A stretch of 64,000 nt of DNA. It comes from Serpentinimonas barnesii. Lineage in GTDB: Bacteria; Pseudomonadota; Gammaproteobacteria; Burkholderiales; Burkholderiaceae_C. Under the pieces are notes generated by a model. The model made no database searches, had not been told where the DNA came from, and worked only from the letters and a program-made list of their open reading frames with translations. Within the stretch, counting starts at the first letter, position 1. The number at the start of each line of letters is the position of its first letter. Both the position numbers and the translations under genes were made by a program. This document shows, in pieces, positions 1-13,979 of the stretch. The stretch is from the NCBI RefSeq assembly GCF_000696225.1, contig NZ_BAWN01000019.1, positions 16,249 through 80,248 of the forward strand, written 5' to 3'.

Positions 1-114
1 CGCGTCGATAAACTTGTTCACCGTCGAGCCGGTGCCCACGCCGACGATCTGCCCCGGCTCGATGTATTGCAAGGCCGCCTGGGCGACGAGGGTTTTGAGT
101 TGGTCCTGGTTCAT
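1..114 (-). CDS. rpiA: Ribose-5-phosphate isomerase A, N-terminal part (cut by window edge)
   Basis: Only the first 38 codons are in the window; the gene continues past base 1. The product would interconvert ribose 5-phosphate and ribulose 5-phosphate in the non-oxidative pentose phosphate pathway. The visible N-terminus begins [10 protein letters not shown] and holds the family's nucleotide-like loop [13 protein letters not shown] at about residues 24-36, which is diagnostic for RpiA. The ATG at 112-114 is the natural start. It is divergent from pyrD across about 127 bases. Confidence 0.88.
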   Translation of the reverse strand, partial: MNQDQLKTLVAQAALQYIEPGQIVGVGTGSTVNKFIDA

Positions 115-241
115 GCGCTGTCGGTGGAATGTGCGTGGGGGGATTGGTGCAGGGTGTGCGTGGCACGTGCCGCCGCCGATTTGGGACAATCGGGCCTGTA
201 CGGCTGCGCCCTGCACCGCATTTCAAAACCGCATTATCCCC

Positions 242-1363
242 ATGTCTTTGTTGCCCTACCCGCTGCTGCGCCCCTTTTTGTTCCGCCTTGATGCCGAAGC
301 TGCGCACGAGCTCACGCTGGCGCAGTTGGAACGCATCCAGCACACGCCGCTGCTGGCGCTGGCGGCGCAGCCGCGCATCGACGACCCGCTCACGCTGGCC
401 GGCCTGCGCTTTCCCAACCGCGTCGGGCTGGCGGCCGGGCTGGACAAAAACGCGCGCTGCATCGACGCCTGGGGCGCGCTCGGCTTTGGCTTCGTCGAAG
501 TCGGCACCGTCACGCCGCTGGCCCAAGCCGGCAACCCCAAGCCGCGCATCTTTCGCCTGCCCCAGAGCCGGGCCCTGATCAACCGGCTCGGCTTCAACAA
601 CGAGGGGCTGGCGGCCTTCGTGGCCAATGTGCGGCGCAGCCGCCTGCGCGCCCAGGGCTCCAGCGCCGCATCCACCGCATCCTCCTGCGCCACGGCCAGC
701 GCGCAAGGCACCGCGCCCGCGCTGGTGCTGGGCCTGAACATCGGCAAAAACGCCGCCACCCCGATCGAGCGCGCCAGCGACGACTACCTCACCGCGCTGG
801 AGGCCGTCTATCCCTACGCCGACTACGTGGCGGTGAATATCTCCAGCCCCAACACGCAAAACCTGCGCGCCCTGCAAAGCGACGCCGCGCTGGAGCAGTT
901 GCTGGCCACGCTGGCCGAGCGCCGCGCCGAGCTCAGCGCCGCCAGCGGCGTGCGCCGACCGCTGCTCATCAAGATCGCGCCCGACCTAGACGCCGAGCAA
1001 ATCGAGGCCATTGCCGCCGCCCTGCTGCGCCACGGCATGGACGGCGTGATCGCCACCAACACCACCCTCGGCCGCAGCGCCGTGCAAGGCCAGCCACACG
1101 CCGACGAGGCCGGCGGGCTATCGGGCGCGCCGCTGCTGCAAGCCAGCAACGCCGTGGTGCGCGCGCTGCGCCAGCGCCTGGGGCCAAATTTCCCGATCAT
1201 CGGCGTGGGCGGGGTGCAAAGCGGGGCCGACGCGCAGAGCAAGCTCGAAGCCGGGGCCGACCTGGTGCAGCTCTACACCGGCCTGATCTACCGCGGCCCG
1301 GCGCTGGTGCCCGAAGTGGCGCGCGCCTTGGCCAGCCTGCCACACCCGGCGCCGGCGCGCTGA
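242..1363 (+). CDS. pyrD: Dihydroorotate dehydrogenase (quinone), class 2
   Basis: Oxidises dihydroorotate to orotate in pyrimidine synthesis, passing electrons through FMN to membrane quinone. 373 residues. The N-terminus ([14 protein letters not shown], residues 3-16) is the amphipathic membrane-binding segment of class 2 enzymes. Visible motifs are GLDKN (66-70), GFNNEG (117-122), NISSPNT (199-205), KIAPDL, NTT and GVGGV near the C-terminus. An Ala/Ser-rich stretch at about 138-160 looks like a lineage insertion in a surface loop. The frame is open upstream of base 242, but only the ATG at 242 gives the family N-terminus. Confidence 0.95.
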   Translation: MSLLPYPLLRPFLFRLDAEAAHELTLAQLERIQHTPLLALAAQPRIDDPLTLAGLRFPNRVGLAAGLDKNARCIDAWGALGFGFVEVGTVTPLAQAGNPKPRIFRLPQSRALINRLGFNNEGLAAFVANVRRSRLRAQGSSAASTASSCATASAQGTAPALVLGLNIGKNAATPIERASDDYLTALEAVYPYADYVAVNISSPNTQNLRALQSDAALEQLLATLAERRAELSAASGVRRPLLIKIAPDLDAEQIEAIAAALLRHGMDGVIATNTTLGRSAVQGQPHADEAGGLSGAPLLQASNAVVRALRQRLGPNFPIIGVGGVQSGADAQSKLEAGADLVQLYTGLIYRGPALVPEVARALASLPHPAPAR

Positions 1364-1372
1364 CCGCCTGCC

Positions 1373-2176
1373 TTAACCGCGTTGGCGCCGCGCCTCGTAC
1401 AGACAGACCGCACTGGCGACCGACACATTAAGGCTTTCCACCGCGCCGTGCATCGGGATGCGCACCAGTTCGTCGCAGCTTTTGCTGGTGAGCTGGCGCA
1501 AGCCCTGCCCTTCGGCCCCTAGCACCAGGGCCAGCGGGCCGCGCAGATCGGCCTGGTAGATCGTTTTGGGGGCCTGATCGCTGGTGCCCACGACCCAGAT
1601 GTTGCGCTCCTTGAGCTCGCCCAAGGTGCGCGCCAGGTTGGTGACCATGAAGTAGGGCACGGTGTCGGCCGCTCCACTGGCCACCTTGGCCACGGTGGCG
1701 TTGATGCCGGCGGCGTGGTCTTTGGGCGCGATCACGGCGTGCACCCCGGCCCCGTCGGCCACGCGCAGGCAGGCCCCGAGGTTGTGCGGATCGGTCACGC
1801 CATCGAGCACCAGCAGCAGCGGCTGGTCGGGGGGGCTGCTGTCGGCCAGCGCAGCGGGGTCAGACGCAAGGGGCGCGGCAGCGGGGCTGGCCGCCGCTTC
1901 CAGGCGCTCCAGCAACTCGTCGAGCGAGCGCGCGCTGGGCACGGCAAGCACGCGCGCCGCCACGCCCTGGTGGCCGTGGCTGCCCGCCAGTTTGGCGATG
2001 CGCAGGGCGTCGGCCTCGACTAGGCGCACCTGGGCCTCGCGGGCGCGCTCCAGAAAGCCCTTCATGCGCGCATCGCGGCGGGTGGGATCGAACAAGACCT
2101 CGATCACCGAGGCGGGTGCGACTTTGAGGCGCACCCCGACGGCATGGAAGCCGAACAGCACTTTGTTTGCAGACAT
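1373..2176 (-). CDS. rlmB: 23S rRNA (guanosine-2'-O-)-methyltransferase RlmB
   Basis: SPOUT-class (TrmH-like) methyltransferase that 2'-O-methylates a conserved guanosine (G2251 in E. coli numbering) in the peptidyl-transferase region of 23S rRNA. 267 residues. It has an N-terminal substrate-binding domain, an Ala/Pro-rich linker (about 95-118), then the knot domain with the motifs [19 protein letters not shown] and [15 protein letters not shown]. The start is the ATG at 2176. It is convergent with pyrD with only 9 bases between stops, and lies 33 bases downstream of the ABC ATPase on the same strand, so the two may be cotranscribed. Confidence 0.95.
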   Translation of the reverse strand: MSANKVLFGFHAVGVRLKVAPASVIEVLFDPTRRDARMKGFLERAREAQVRLVEADALRIAKLAGSHGHQGVAARVLAVPSARSLDELLERLEAAASPAAAPLASDPAALADSSPPDQPLLLVLDGVTDPHNLGACLRVADGAGVHAVIAPKDHAAGINATVAKVASGAADTVPYFMVTNLARTLGELKERNIWVVGTSDQAPKTIYQADLRGPLALVLGAEGQGLRQLTSKSCDELVRIPMHGAVESLNVSVASAVCLYEARRQRG

Positions 2177-2209
2177 GGGGGCCGATTATCCGCCACCCAT
2201 CCTGCACGC

Positions 2210-2903
<694 letters not shown>

Positions 2904-2905
<2 letters not shown>

Positions 2906-3620
2906 GAAACCGCCTTTTGTTTGGAACCGCCGCCACTTTAACGCCTGCGCCGCTTCGGTCGCGGCCTTGGGGCTATCGCTGGCACCGCTGCTGGCGCTCG
3001 CCAACCCGGCTGCGGCCGCCTCCAGTGGCACCCCCGCAGCGGCTGGCAATGCCACGGGGCCCAAGCTGCTGGTGCTGGGCGACTCGCTCAGCGCCGAATT
3101 CGGGCTGCGCCGGGGCAGTGGCTGGGTTGCGCTGTTGCAGCGGCGGCTGGCCAGCGAGGGCCGCTCCATTCAGGTGTTCAACGCCAGCATCGGCGGCGAG
3201 ACCACGGCCGGCGGGCGTGCGCGCCTGCCGGCGCTGCTGCGCACGCACCAGCCGGCGGTGGTGGTGGTTGCCCTAGGTGCCAACGACGCGCTGCGCGGCC
3301 TGCCGCTGACGCAAAGCAGCGACAACCTGCGCGCCATCGCGCGCGAAAGCCGCGCCGCCGGGGCCCGCGTACTGCTGCTGGGCATCGACGTGCCGCCCAA
3401 CTTCGGCGAGCGCTTCCGGCAGGATTTTCGCCGGCTGTTCACCGACATCGCGCAAGCCGAACAGGCCGCGCTGATGCTGTTCATGCTCGAGGGCGTGGCC
3501 GACCGGGCCGACCCGACCGAGCTGTTTCAGAGCGACGGCATCCACCCCAACGAGGCGGCGCAACCGATCATCCTGGAGCAGGTCTGGCCCTACCTGCGCC
3601 CGCTGTTGCCGCGCGGTTAA
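2904..3620 (+). CDS. tesA: TesA-like arylesterase / lysophospholipase (SGNH/GDSL hydrolase)
   Basis: Secreted or periplasmic ester hydrolase of the SGNH fold (thioesterase I / lysophospholipase L1 family). 238 residues. The start MKPPFVWNRRHF is followed by a hydrophobic signal peptide to about residue 38. Block I GDSLS is at 59-63 with the nucleophile Ser, followed by a block II Gly near GGETTAGG, block III LGANDALRG and block V DGIHPN with the catalytic Asp and His. Its ATG shares the CATG palindrome with the start of the divergent ABC ATPase, so its upstream signals lie inside that gene. I see no good Shine-Dalgarno sequence. Confidence 0.9.
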
Positions 3621-3640
3621 TCGCCGTTGAGCGATTTTGG
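3619..3640 (+). terminator. Weak hairpin terminator after tesA
   Basis: AATCGC (3619-3624) and GCGATT (3631-3636) pair over a 6-base loop, followed by TTGG. The stem is short and the T-tract poor. The rest of the gap to 3775 shows no other recognisable feature. Confidence 0.3.
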
Positions 3641-3775
3641 TCACTTTTGCAACTATTTGACGCCTATTTGGCACAGCAGGGACGCTTCCCGGAAACCACG
3701 GAAACCGCAGCCCGACTCGAATTTCTGACCCCAATTTCCGGGCACTGTGAGGCTTGAGCGGCCAGCCCTTGGCCT

Positions 3776-7762
<3,987 letters not shown>

Positions 7763-7791
7763 GGGTGGGGGCTTGGACAGTCAAAAGGGGG

Positions 7792-7797
7792 ATTTTA
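7792..7797 (-). promoter_or_regulatory. Putative -10 box for hisZ-purA
   Basis: On the minus strand TAAAAT lies about 30 bases before the hisZ start. It matches five of six consensus positions, but no convincing -35 is seen. It would give a short leader for the hisZ-purA-metC-like group. Confidence 0.35.
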
Positions 7798-7905
7798 CCG
7801 GCAAGGCCAGCGGGGGACCGATAACGAGCGACCGAAATCCGATTGCACGGGAGCCCCCCATTGACACACCGCTTGTGGCACTGCCCTTGCCTGCCCGCCA
7901 ATGCC

Positions 7906-7934
7906 TTGCCTGCCTGCCCATGCCGGGCCATAAT
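7906..7934 (+). promoter_or_regulatory. Putative sigma-70 promoter for the YbjQ gene
   Basis: TTGCCT (7906-7911), a 17-base spacer and CATAAT (7929-7934) precede the gene by about 67 bases. A perfect TTGACA at 7861-7866 lies further upstream but has no -10 at the right spacing. The region also contains short TTGCCTGCC repeats. Confidence 0.5.
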
Positions 7935-8001
7935 GCCGCTGACTGCATTCCACCCCCCGCCCGCGCCTGCCTTATCCGGGCGCATCCACAGGAGTCTCTG
8001 C

Positions 8002-8331
8002 ATGATCGTCACCACCACCCCCAACATCGAAGGCCAACGCATCACCCGCTACTGCGGCGTGGTCACCGGGGAAGCAATTTTGGGCGCCAATGTGTTCAAA
8101 GACCTGTTTGCAGGCATCCGCGATCTGGTGGGTGGCCGCTCCGCCACCTATGAGCGGGAGCTGCAGAAAGCGCGCGACATCGCCTTGACCGAACTGCAGC
8201 AACGCGCCCAAGAACTGGGTGCCAACGCCGTCGTCGGGGTCGATCTGGACTACGAGGTCATGGGTCAGAACAACGGCATGCTGATGGTTTCAGCCAGCGG
8301 CACCGCGGTGGTGGTGGCCGCGGCCGCATGA
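8002..8331 (+). CDS. YbjQ/UPF0145 family protein
   Basis: 109-residue protein of the YbjQ family (a Pfam family labelled putative heavy-metal binding; no firm function known). It begins [14 protein letters not shown] and has the family features [14 protein letters not shown] (about 14-27), an Arg/Lys-rich helix with [13 protein letters not shown], and the C-terminal core [15 protein letters not shown]. Typical YbjQ proteins are about 105-110 residues, so it is full length. An AGGAG ribosome site at 7990-7994 fixes the start. It stands alone between divergent hisZ and the next plus-strand gene. Confidence 0.85.
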   Translation: MIVTTTPNIEGQRITRYCGVVTGEAILGANVFKDLFAGIRDLVGGRSATYERELQKARDIALTELQQRAQELGANAVVGVDLDYEVMGQNNGMLMVSASGTAVVVAAAA

Positions 8332-8395
8332 GGGAGCGGCCGCTTTCTAACCCCGGCTGGCGCCGCCCTCGGTGCGCTGCACGGCCCTTGACCCG

Positions 8396-8851
8396 ATGCG
8401 CTGGCTCGAACTGAAACTCCCGCCGCCGGCGCTGCTGCTGCTGCTGGCCTTGCTGATGTGGCTGGCGCCGGTGTGGGTGGCGCCGCCGCCTTGGGCGTGG
8501 CGCATCGGAGGGGCTGTGGCCCTGCTCGGCTTGGGTCTGGCCATCGGCTTGGTTGCGGTGCACGCCTGCTGGCGCGCCGGCACCACCATCCACCCCACCC
8601 ACCCCATGCGCACCACGGCACTGCTGACCGACGGCGCGTTTCGCTACTCGCGCAACCCGATGTATCTGTGTCAGTTGCTGTGTCTGCTGGCGTGGGCGGC
8701 GTATTTGTCCAGCCCGCTCGCCTTGGCTTTGACGCCGCTGTTCGTGCTCTATTTGAACCGCTTTCAGATAGCGCCCGAGGAGCGCGCCCTGGCGGCGCTG
8801 TTTGGCGCGCGCTACGCGGCCTACCAGGCCCAAGTCAGACGCTGGCTCTAA
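8396..8851 (+). CDS. Isoprenylcysteine methyltransferase (ICMT/PEMT)-family membrane protein
   Basis: 151-residue integral membrane protein with about four hydrophobic segments. The C-terminal half carries the ICMT-like signature GAFRYSRNPMYLCQLL (about 81-96) and a conserved Glu in APEERALAALFG, followed by the YAAYQAQVRRWL end that is typical of bacterial family members. These proteins are SAM-dependent methyltransferases of unknown substrate; bacterial copies do not act on prenylated proteins as far as is known. The gene ends 55 bases before mutL. Confidence 0.78.
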   Translation: MRWLELKLPPPALLLLLALLMWLAPVWVAPPPWAWRIGGAVALLGLGLAIGLVAVHACWRAGTTIHPTHPMRTTALLTDGAFRYSRNPMYLCQLLCLLAWAAYLSSPLALALTPLFVLYLNRFQIAPEERALAALFGARYAAYQAQVRRWL

Positions 8852-8894
8852 GCACGGGTGTGGCACACGGGTCGCCACACTGGGTTGCGCGCCC

Positions 8895-8900
8895 TACAAT
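8895..8900 (+). promoter_or_regulatory. -10 box of mutL, placed for a leaderless transcript
   Basis: TACAAT ends six bases before the mutL GTG (8907), so transcription would begin at or beside the start codon. The -35 region (about 8872-8877) is poor. Confidence 0.45.
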
Positions 8901-8906
8901 GCCGCC

Positions 8907-11054
8907 GTGACCCCACCCGCTCCAGCCTCCACCCCCACGCCCGGCCCGCACCCCACGCAGCCGCGGCGACCGATCCGCGAGTTGCCCGATGCGCTCATCA
9001 GCCAGATTGCTGCGGGCGAAGTGGTCGAGCGCCCGGCCTCGGTGGTGCGCGAACTGGTCGACAACGCACTCGACGCCGGCGCGCGCCAGCTCACGCTGCG
9101 CCTGAGCGCCGGTGGCGTGCGCCTGATTGCGCTCGAAGACGACGGCTGCGGCATCGCGCGCGAAGAACTCGCGCTGGCGCTCAGGCGCCACGCCACCAGC
9201 AAGGTGCGGGATCTGGCCGAGCTCGAAACCGTGGCCACCATGGGCTTTCGTGGCGAGGCGCTGGCCGCGATCGACTCGATTGCCGAACTCAGCCTGCTCT
9301 CGCGCAGCAACGAGGCCAGCGAGGCGCACGGCTGGCTGCTGCACGGGCGCACCGGCGAGCTGCAACCGGCGGCGCGCAGCGTCGGCACCACGGTCGAGGT
9401 GCGCGAGCTGTTCTACGCCACCCCGGCGCGGCGCAAGTTTCTCAAGACCGACGCCACCGAGCTGGCGCACTGCATCGAGGCGGTGCGGCGCCACGCGCTG
9501 GCGCGGCCGGATGTGGGCTTTGCCATCTGGCACGAGGGCAAGCTGATCGAGCAGTGGCGCGCGGCGCCCTTGGCGGCGGCGGCCCCGCTGAACCCTGCGG
9601 CCAGGGATGCGGCTGTCGATGCGCTCGATGCGCTCGATGCGTCTGTTTCGTCGGCTGCGGCCCACGGCGCCGCCACGAACGCCTCCATCAGCGCCGCCTT
9701 GGCGCAGCGCATGGCCGATGTATTGGGCGAGGACTTTCTGGCGCACAGCCTGGCCTTTGATTGGCAGGGCGAGGGCTTGCGTGTCTGGGGCCGGGCTGGG
9801 CTGGCGCACCTGGCGCGGGCGCGTGCCGACCAGCAATACAGCTACGTCAACGGCCGCTTCGTGCGCGACAAGGTGATCGCCCACGCCGTGCGCAGCGCCT
9901 ACGAAGACGTGCTGCACGGCCAGCGCCAGCCGGTCTATGTGCTGCTGCTGGAGCTGGACCCGGCGCGCGTCGATGTGAACGTACACCCGAGCAAGATCGA
10001 GGTGCGCTTTCGCGACGGACGCGCAGTGCACCAGGCGGTGCGCCGGGCGCTGGAGCAGGTGCTGGCGGCTCCGCGCGCGGGGCAGTTGCACGCAGCGCCT
10101 GCGCTCCCGTCCGCCTCCGACCCCACCCCCCATGTCACGCAAATGCGCCTCGGGCTGGCCGCCCAGGCCACGCCTTGGGAGCACGGCACAACGCCTGCAC
10201 CCACGCCCAGCGCTTGGCCAGCCACCACCAGCGCCGACCCACACCCAGCGCACCAGGCACGACCACCTGAGCGCGGCCCTGGTGGGGCAGGCGCTGCGGA
10301 CCATGCACAGCCGCGCCCCTACGCCAGCCACTTGGGCCACACTGGGTGGCCGCCCCGCGAGGGCCGGCACGCCAGCGATGTGGCCGCGCTGTGGCCCAGC
10401 CCAGCCGAGCCCGCGCAGCAGCCCGCGCACCTGCCGCCCGAGGCATCCGCCGATGCCGACACCGACGCTCCACTCGGCCAGGCGCTGGCGCAGTTGCACG
10501 GGGTTTACATCCTGGCGCAAAACCGCCACGGTCTGGTGCTGGTGGACATGCACGCGGCGCACGAGCGCATCGTCTATGAGCGCCTGAAGCGCCAGTGGGA
10601 CGCCGCCGCCGCCACCCTGCCCAGCCAGCCCTTGCTGATTCCGGCCACCTTTGCCGCCACTGCGCTGGAGCTGGCCACGGCCGAAGCGCAGCAAGAGGCG
10701 CTGCTGCGACTCGGGCTGGAGCTGACGCCCTTTTCGCGCCAGACGCTGGCGGTGCGCGCCGTGCCCGCGGCGCTGGCCCAAGGCGATGCGGTGGCGCTGG
10801 CGCGCGGCGTGCTGGCCGAGCTGGAGCAACATGGCGGCGCGCCCCTGCTGCAGCGCGCCCGCGACGAGCTGCTCGCCACCCTGGCCTGCCACGGCGCCGT
10901 GCGCGCCAACCGGCGCCTGAGCGCGCCCGAGATGAACGCCCTGCTGCGCCAAATGGAAGCCACCGAGCGCAGCGACCAGTGCAACCACGGCCGCCCGACT
11001 TGGCGCCAATTGAGCCTCAAAGAACTCGACGCCCTGTTTTTGCGCGGGCGCTGA
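8907..11054 (+). CDS. mutL: DNA mismatch repair protein MutL, endonuclease type
   Basis: Mismatch repair ATPase that links MutS recognition to strand incision. 715 residues from the GTG at 8907. The N-terminal GHKL ATPase has VRELVDNALDAGA with N53, DDGCGI (78-83) and GFRGEAL (113-119), followed by the transducer domain with VNVHPSKIEVRF. A long Pro/Ala-rich linker (about 390-520) joins the C-terminal domain. There the endonuclease metal motif reads D547-MHAAHERIVYE, with ACHGAVRANRRL and CNHGRP near the end. This motif is absent from E. coli MutL, which relies on MutH, so this enzyme is predicted to nick DNA itself. Confidence 0.96.
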   Translation: MTPPAPASTPTPGPHPTQPRRPIRELPDALISQIAAGEVVERPASVVRELVDNALDAGARQLTLRLSAGGVRLIALEDDGCGIAREELALALRRHATSKVRDLAELETVATMGFRGEALAAIDSIAELSLLSRSNEASEAHGWLLHGRTGELQPAARSVGTTVEVRELFYATPARRKFLKTDATELAHCIEAVRRHALARPDVGFAIWHEGKLIEQWRAAPLAAAAPLNPAARDAAVDALDALDASVSSAAAHGAATNASISAALAQRMADVLGEDFLAHSLAFDWQGEGLRVWGRAGLAHLARARADQQYSYVNGRFVRDKVIAHAVRSAYEDVLHGQRQPVYVLLLELDPARVDVNVHPSKIEVRFRDGRAVHQAVRRALEQVLAAPRAGQLHAAPALPSASDPTPHVTQMRLGLAAQATPWEHGTTPAPTPSAWPATTSADPHPAHQARPPERGPGGAGAADHAQPRPYASHLGHTGWPPREGRHASDVAALWPSPAEPAQQPAHLPPEASADADTDAPLGQALAQLHGVYILAQNRHGLVLVDMHAAHERIVYERLKRQWDAAAATLPSQPLLIPATFAATALELATAEAQQEALLRLGLELTPFSRQTLAVRAVPAALAQGDAVALARGVLAELEQHGGAPLLQRARDELLATLACHGAVRANRRLSAPEMNALLRQMEATERSDQCNHGRPTWRQLSLKELDALFLRGR

Positions 11055-11228
11055 AGCTGCCGAGGTATTGCGCCACTTTTTGGGGCAAGTTTGCGCCAAA
11101 TCAAAGCCCATCTGGCCTTTTGGCTCCCGGCCTGGGCCAAATGGGTGCAATGCGCTCCCTGGTTTGGTGCAAAATGAGTGCCCTTTGCCAGCCACTTTTT
11201 CCGCCACCCTCCACCCCTCGATCCTGTC

Positions 11229-12572
11229 ATGAAATACGCTTCCCCGCACGATTTTCTGGCCCAAGTCAGCCAGCGCAACCCCGGCCAGCCCGAATTTTTG
11301 CAAGCCGTGACCGAGGTGGTCGAGAGCCTGTGGCCCTTCATCCAGCAGCACCCCAAGTACGCCGAGCAGGGCTTGCTCGATCGGCTGGTCGAGCCCGAGC
11401 GCGTGCTGATGTTTCGTGTCTGCTGGGTCAACGACCACGGCGACGTGCAGGTCAACCGCGGCTACCGCATCCAGCACAGCTCGGCCATCGGCCCCTACAA
11501 GGGCGGCATGCGCTTTCACCCCTCGGTCAACCTGTCGATCCTCAAATTTCTGGCCTTCGAGCAAACCTTCAAAAATGCCCTCACCACCCTGCCCATGGGC
11601 GGCGGCAAAGGCGGCTCCGACTTCGACCCCAAAGGCAAGAGCCCAGGCGAGGTGATGCGTTTCTGCCAGGCCCTGATGAGCGAGCTGTTCCGCCACATCG
11701 GCTCCGACACCGACGTGCCCGCCGGTGACATCGGCGTGGGCGGACGCGAAGTCGGGTTCATGGCCGGGATGATGAAAAAGCTCTCGAACCGCGCCGACTG
11801 CGTCTTCACCGGCAAGGGGCTGGCCTTTGGCGGCTCGCTCATCCGGCCCGAGGCCACCGGCTACGGCACGGTGTATTTCGCGCAAGAAATGCTCAAGCGC
11901 CGCGGCCTGAGCTTCGACGGCCTGCGCGTGAGCGTCTCGGGCTCGGGCAATGTGGCGCAGTACGCGGTCGAAAAAGCGCTGGCGCTCGGGGCCAAGGTCG
12001 TGACCGTGTCCGACTCCAGCGGCACCGTGATCGACGAAGACGGCTTCACCAGCGCCAAGCTGGCCGAGCTGATGGAAGTCAAAAACCACCTCTACGGCCG
12101 CGTGAGCGACTACGCCCAACGCACCGGCACCCGCTTCGAGGCCGGACGCAACCCTTGGTCGGTGCCGGTTGACATCGCCCTGCCCTGCGCCACCCAAAAC
12201 GAACTCGACGCCGACGACGCCCGGCTGCTGCTGAAAAACGGTGTTAAGTGCGTGGCCGAAGGCGCCAACATGCCCACCACCATGGAGGCCATCAAGCTGT
12301 TTGAGCAGCAAGGCGTGCTGTACGCGCCGGGCAAGGCCAGCAACGCCGGCGGCGTGGCCACCTCGGGGCTGGAGATGAGCCAAAACGCCATGCGCCTGAG
12401 CTGGGCGCGCGAGGAAGTGGATGCGCGCCTGCACGGCATCATGGTCGGCATCCACGAGGCCTGCGTGCGCCACGGCCAGCGCGCCGACGGCTCGGTCAGC
12501 TACGTCGATGGGGCCAACGTGGCCGGCTTCGTCAAGGTGGCCGACGCCATGCTGGCCCAGGGCGTGATCTGA
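11229..12572 (+). CDS. gdhA: NADP-specific glutamate dehydrogenase
   Basis: Aminates 2-oxoglutarate to glutamate with NADPH and ammonium. 447 residues, the usual length of hexameric small GDH. It has KGGMRFH (91-97), the catalytic Lys in PMGGGKGG (K127 region, 122-129), the GDIGVGGREVG motif, and the Rossmann loop SGSGNVAQYA. The start ATG at 11229 gives the family N-terminus MKYASPHDFL. It lies between mutL and a Bcr-type exporter. The 174-base upstream gap contains repeated GGTGCA-type half-sites, which hint at nitrogen control, but no proven operator. Confidence 0.96.
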   Translation: MKYASPHDFLAQVSQRNPGQPEFLQAVTEVVESLWPFIQQHPKYAEQGLLDRLVEPERVLMFRVCWVNDHGDVQVNRGYRIQHSSAIGPYKGGMRFHPSVNLSILKFLAFEQTFKNALTTLPMGGGKGGSDFDPKGKSPGEVMRFCQALMSELFRHIGSDTDVPAGDIGVGGREVGFMAGMMKKLSNRADCVFTGKGLAFGGSLIRPEATGYGTVYFAQEMLKRRGLSFDGLRVSVSGSGNVAQYAVEKALALGAKVVTVSDSSGTVIDEDGFTSAKLAELMEVKNHLYGRVSDYAQRTGTRFEAGRNPWSVPVDIALPCATQNELDADDARLLLKNGVKCVAEGANMPTTMEAIKLFEQQGVLYAPGKASNAGGVATSGLEMSQNAMRLSWAREEVDARLHGIMVGIHEACVRHGQRADGSVSYVDGANVAGFVKVADAMLAQGVI

Positions 12573-12687
12573 GGCGGCTCGCGCGGCCCCAGCCTGAGGC
12601 TGCGCCCTTCCCCTGCCGTTTGGGCTGGCTGGTGCGGCCCAGTCTAGCCCCTGTGGCACGCCCTGGCATCTGTTACCCTAGGGCGCG

Positions 12688-13977
12688 ATGAAGCCCCCCC
12701 GCACGCGCCCGCCCATGCCGGCCACCCTCGTGGTGTTGCTGCTGTCGCTGCTGCTGGGGCTGCAGCCGCTCACCACCGACCTGTACCTGCCGGCGCTGCC
12801 CGCGCTCACCAGCTATTTCGATGCGCCCATGCACCAGGCGCAGCTCACGCTGTCGGCGCTGCTGCTGGCGTTTGGGGTCTCGCAGCTGTTTTGGGGGCCG
12901 CTGTCGGACCGCTTTGGGCGCCGCCCGATTTTGCTCGCTGGGCTGGCGCTGTACGCGCTGGCCTCGCTGGGCAGCGTGTTTGCCGCCAGCATGGAGCAGC
13001 TGCTGCTCTGGCGCGTGCTGCAGGGCGCGGCCATGGGGGCGGCGGTGATGTGCGCGCGCGCCATCGTGCGCGACCTCTACCACCCGGCCGAAGGCGCGCG
13101 CATGATGTCCAAGGGCCTCACCGGCCTAGGGGTGCTGGCCTGCCTGAGCGCACCGCTGGGCGCTTTGCTGTCGGACTGGATGGGCTGGCGCGCCGCCCTG
13201 GGCGTGCTGGCTTTGTTTGGCAGCGCTGCGCTGGCGCTGGTGCTGCTGCGTTTCCAAGAAAGCCTGGCGCGCCCCAACCCGCACGCCCTGCGCCCACACG
13301 AGCTGGCGCGCACCTGGGCCTTGATTTTGCGCCACCCCACCTTCTGGGCCTACGCGCTGCTGGTGACCACCTCCTACGCCGGGCTGTTCACCTTTTTGGC
13401 CAGTTCCTCTTTCGTGTTCATCAACGCCCTGAGACTGAGCAAAACCCAGTACGGGCTGCTGATGTTTTCCATGTCGGCGGTGTATATCTTGGGCACCCTG
13501 CTGTGCCGGCGCTTGCTGCTGCGCTTTGGGGTGCGGCGCACGGTGGCCATCGCCGGGGCCCTGACGCTGCTCGGCGGCAACCTGGTCGGGCTGCTGGGCT
13601 GGCTGGGTTGGCACAGCGTCTGGGCCATCATGCTGCCCTACTACCTGTTCATTTTGGCGCACGGCATCCACCAGCCCTGCGGCCAGAGCGGCGCGGTGGC
13701 CCCGTTTCCGCAGGCGGCGGGCAGCGCCTCGGCCCTGAGCGGCTTTTTGATGATGAGCGTGGCCTTTGCCGTGGGCTGGTGGCTGGCCGCACAACTGCCG
13801 GTTGGCCTGGAAGGGGCCAGCGTGCTGCCGCTCACCCAGGGGCTGTGGTTCTGGAGCCTGCTCATTTGCGCCGTGGCCTGGACGCTGGTGCAGCGCTACG
13901 GCGAAGTGCATGGCACGCTGGCTCCCACCGCCGCACCCAGCCCCAGCAAGCCGCCCAACGCGGCAGGCCGCCCCTAA
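12688..13977 (+). CDS. Bcr/CflA-family drug efflux MFS transporter
   Basis: 429-residue major facilitator with about 12 membrane helices. The first helix ends with the Bcr/CflA hallmark [13 protein letters not shown] (about 28-40). Motif A is [11 protein letters not shown] (70-80) and the drug-exporter motif C-like [12 protein letters not shown] follows. Family members export chloramphenicol, bicyclomycin, sulphonamides or cysteine; the substrate here cannot be assigned. The stop is 2 bases before the miaA ATG, so the two are probably cotranscribed. A TACCCT box 8 bases upstream of the ATG may be a -10 element for a leaderless message, though it is a poor match. Confidence 0.88.
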   Translation: MKPPRTRPPMPATLVVLLLSLLLGLQPLTTDLYLPALPALTSYFDAPMHQAQLTLSALLLAFGVSQLFWGPLSDRFGRRPILLAGLALYALASLGSVFAASMEQLLLWRVLQGAAMGAAVMCARAIVRDLYHPAEGARMMSKGLTGLGVLACLSAPLGALLSDWMGWRAALGVLALFGSAALALVLLRFQESLARPNPHALRPHELARTWALILRHPTFWAYALLVTTSYAGLFTFLASSSFVFINALRLSKTQYGLLMFSMSAVYILGTLLCRRLLLRFGVRRTVAIAGALTLLGGNLVGLLGWLGWHSVWAIMLPYYLFILAHGIHQPCGQSGAVAPFPQAAGSASALSGFLMMSVAFAVGWWLAAQLPVGLEGASVLPLTQGLWFWSLLICAVAWTLVQRYGEVHGTLAPTAAPSPSKPPNAAGRP

Positions 13978-13979
13978 CC

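Noticed and set aside
7861..7866. Perfect TTGACA as the -35 of the YbjQ gene
   Set aside because: No -10 lies 16-18 bases downstream; the TTGCCT/CATAAT pair is better placed.
12573..12640. Hairpin CAGCC-tga-GGCTG after gdhA as a terminator
   Set aside because: The stem is short and no T-tract follows.
8835..12659. A very long open frame (over 1200 codons) on the minus strand across mutL and gdhA
   Set aside because: It lies antisense to two clear genes and its translation is low-complexity His/Gln/Arg/Ala sequence. Such frames are usual in high-GC DNA.
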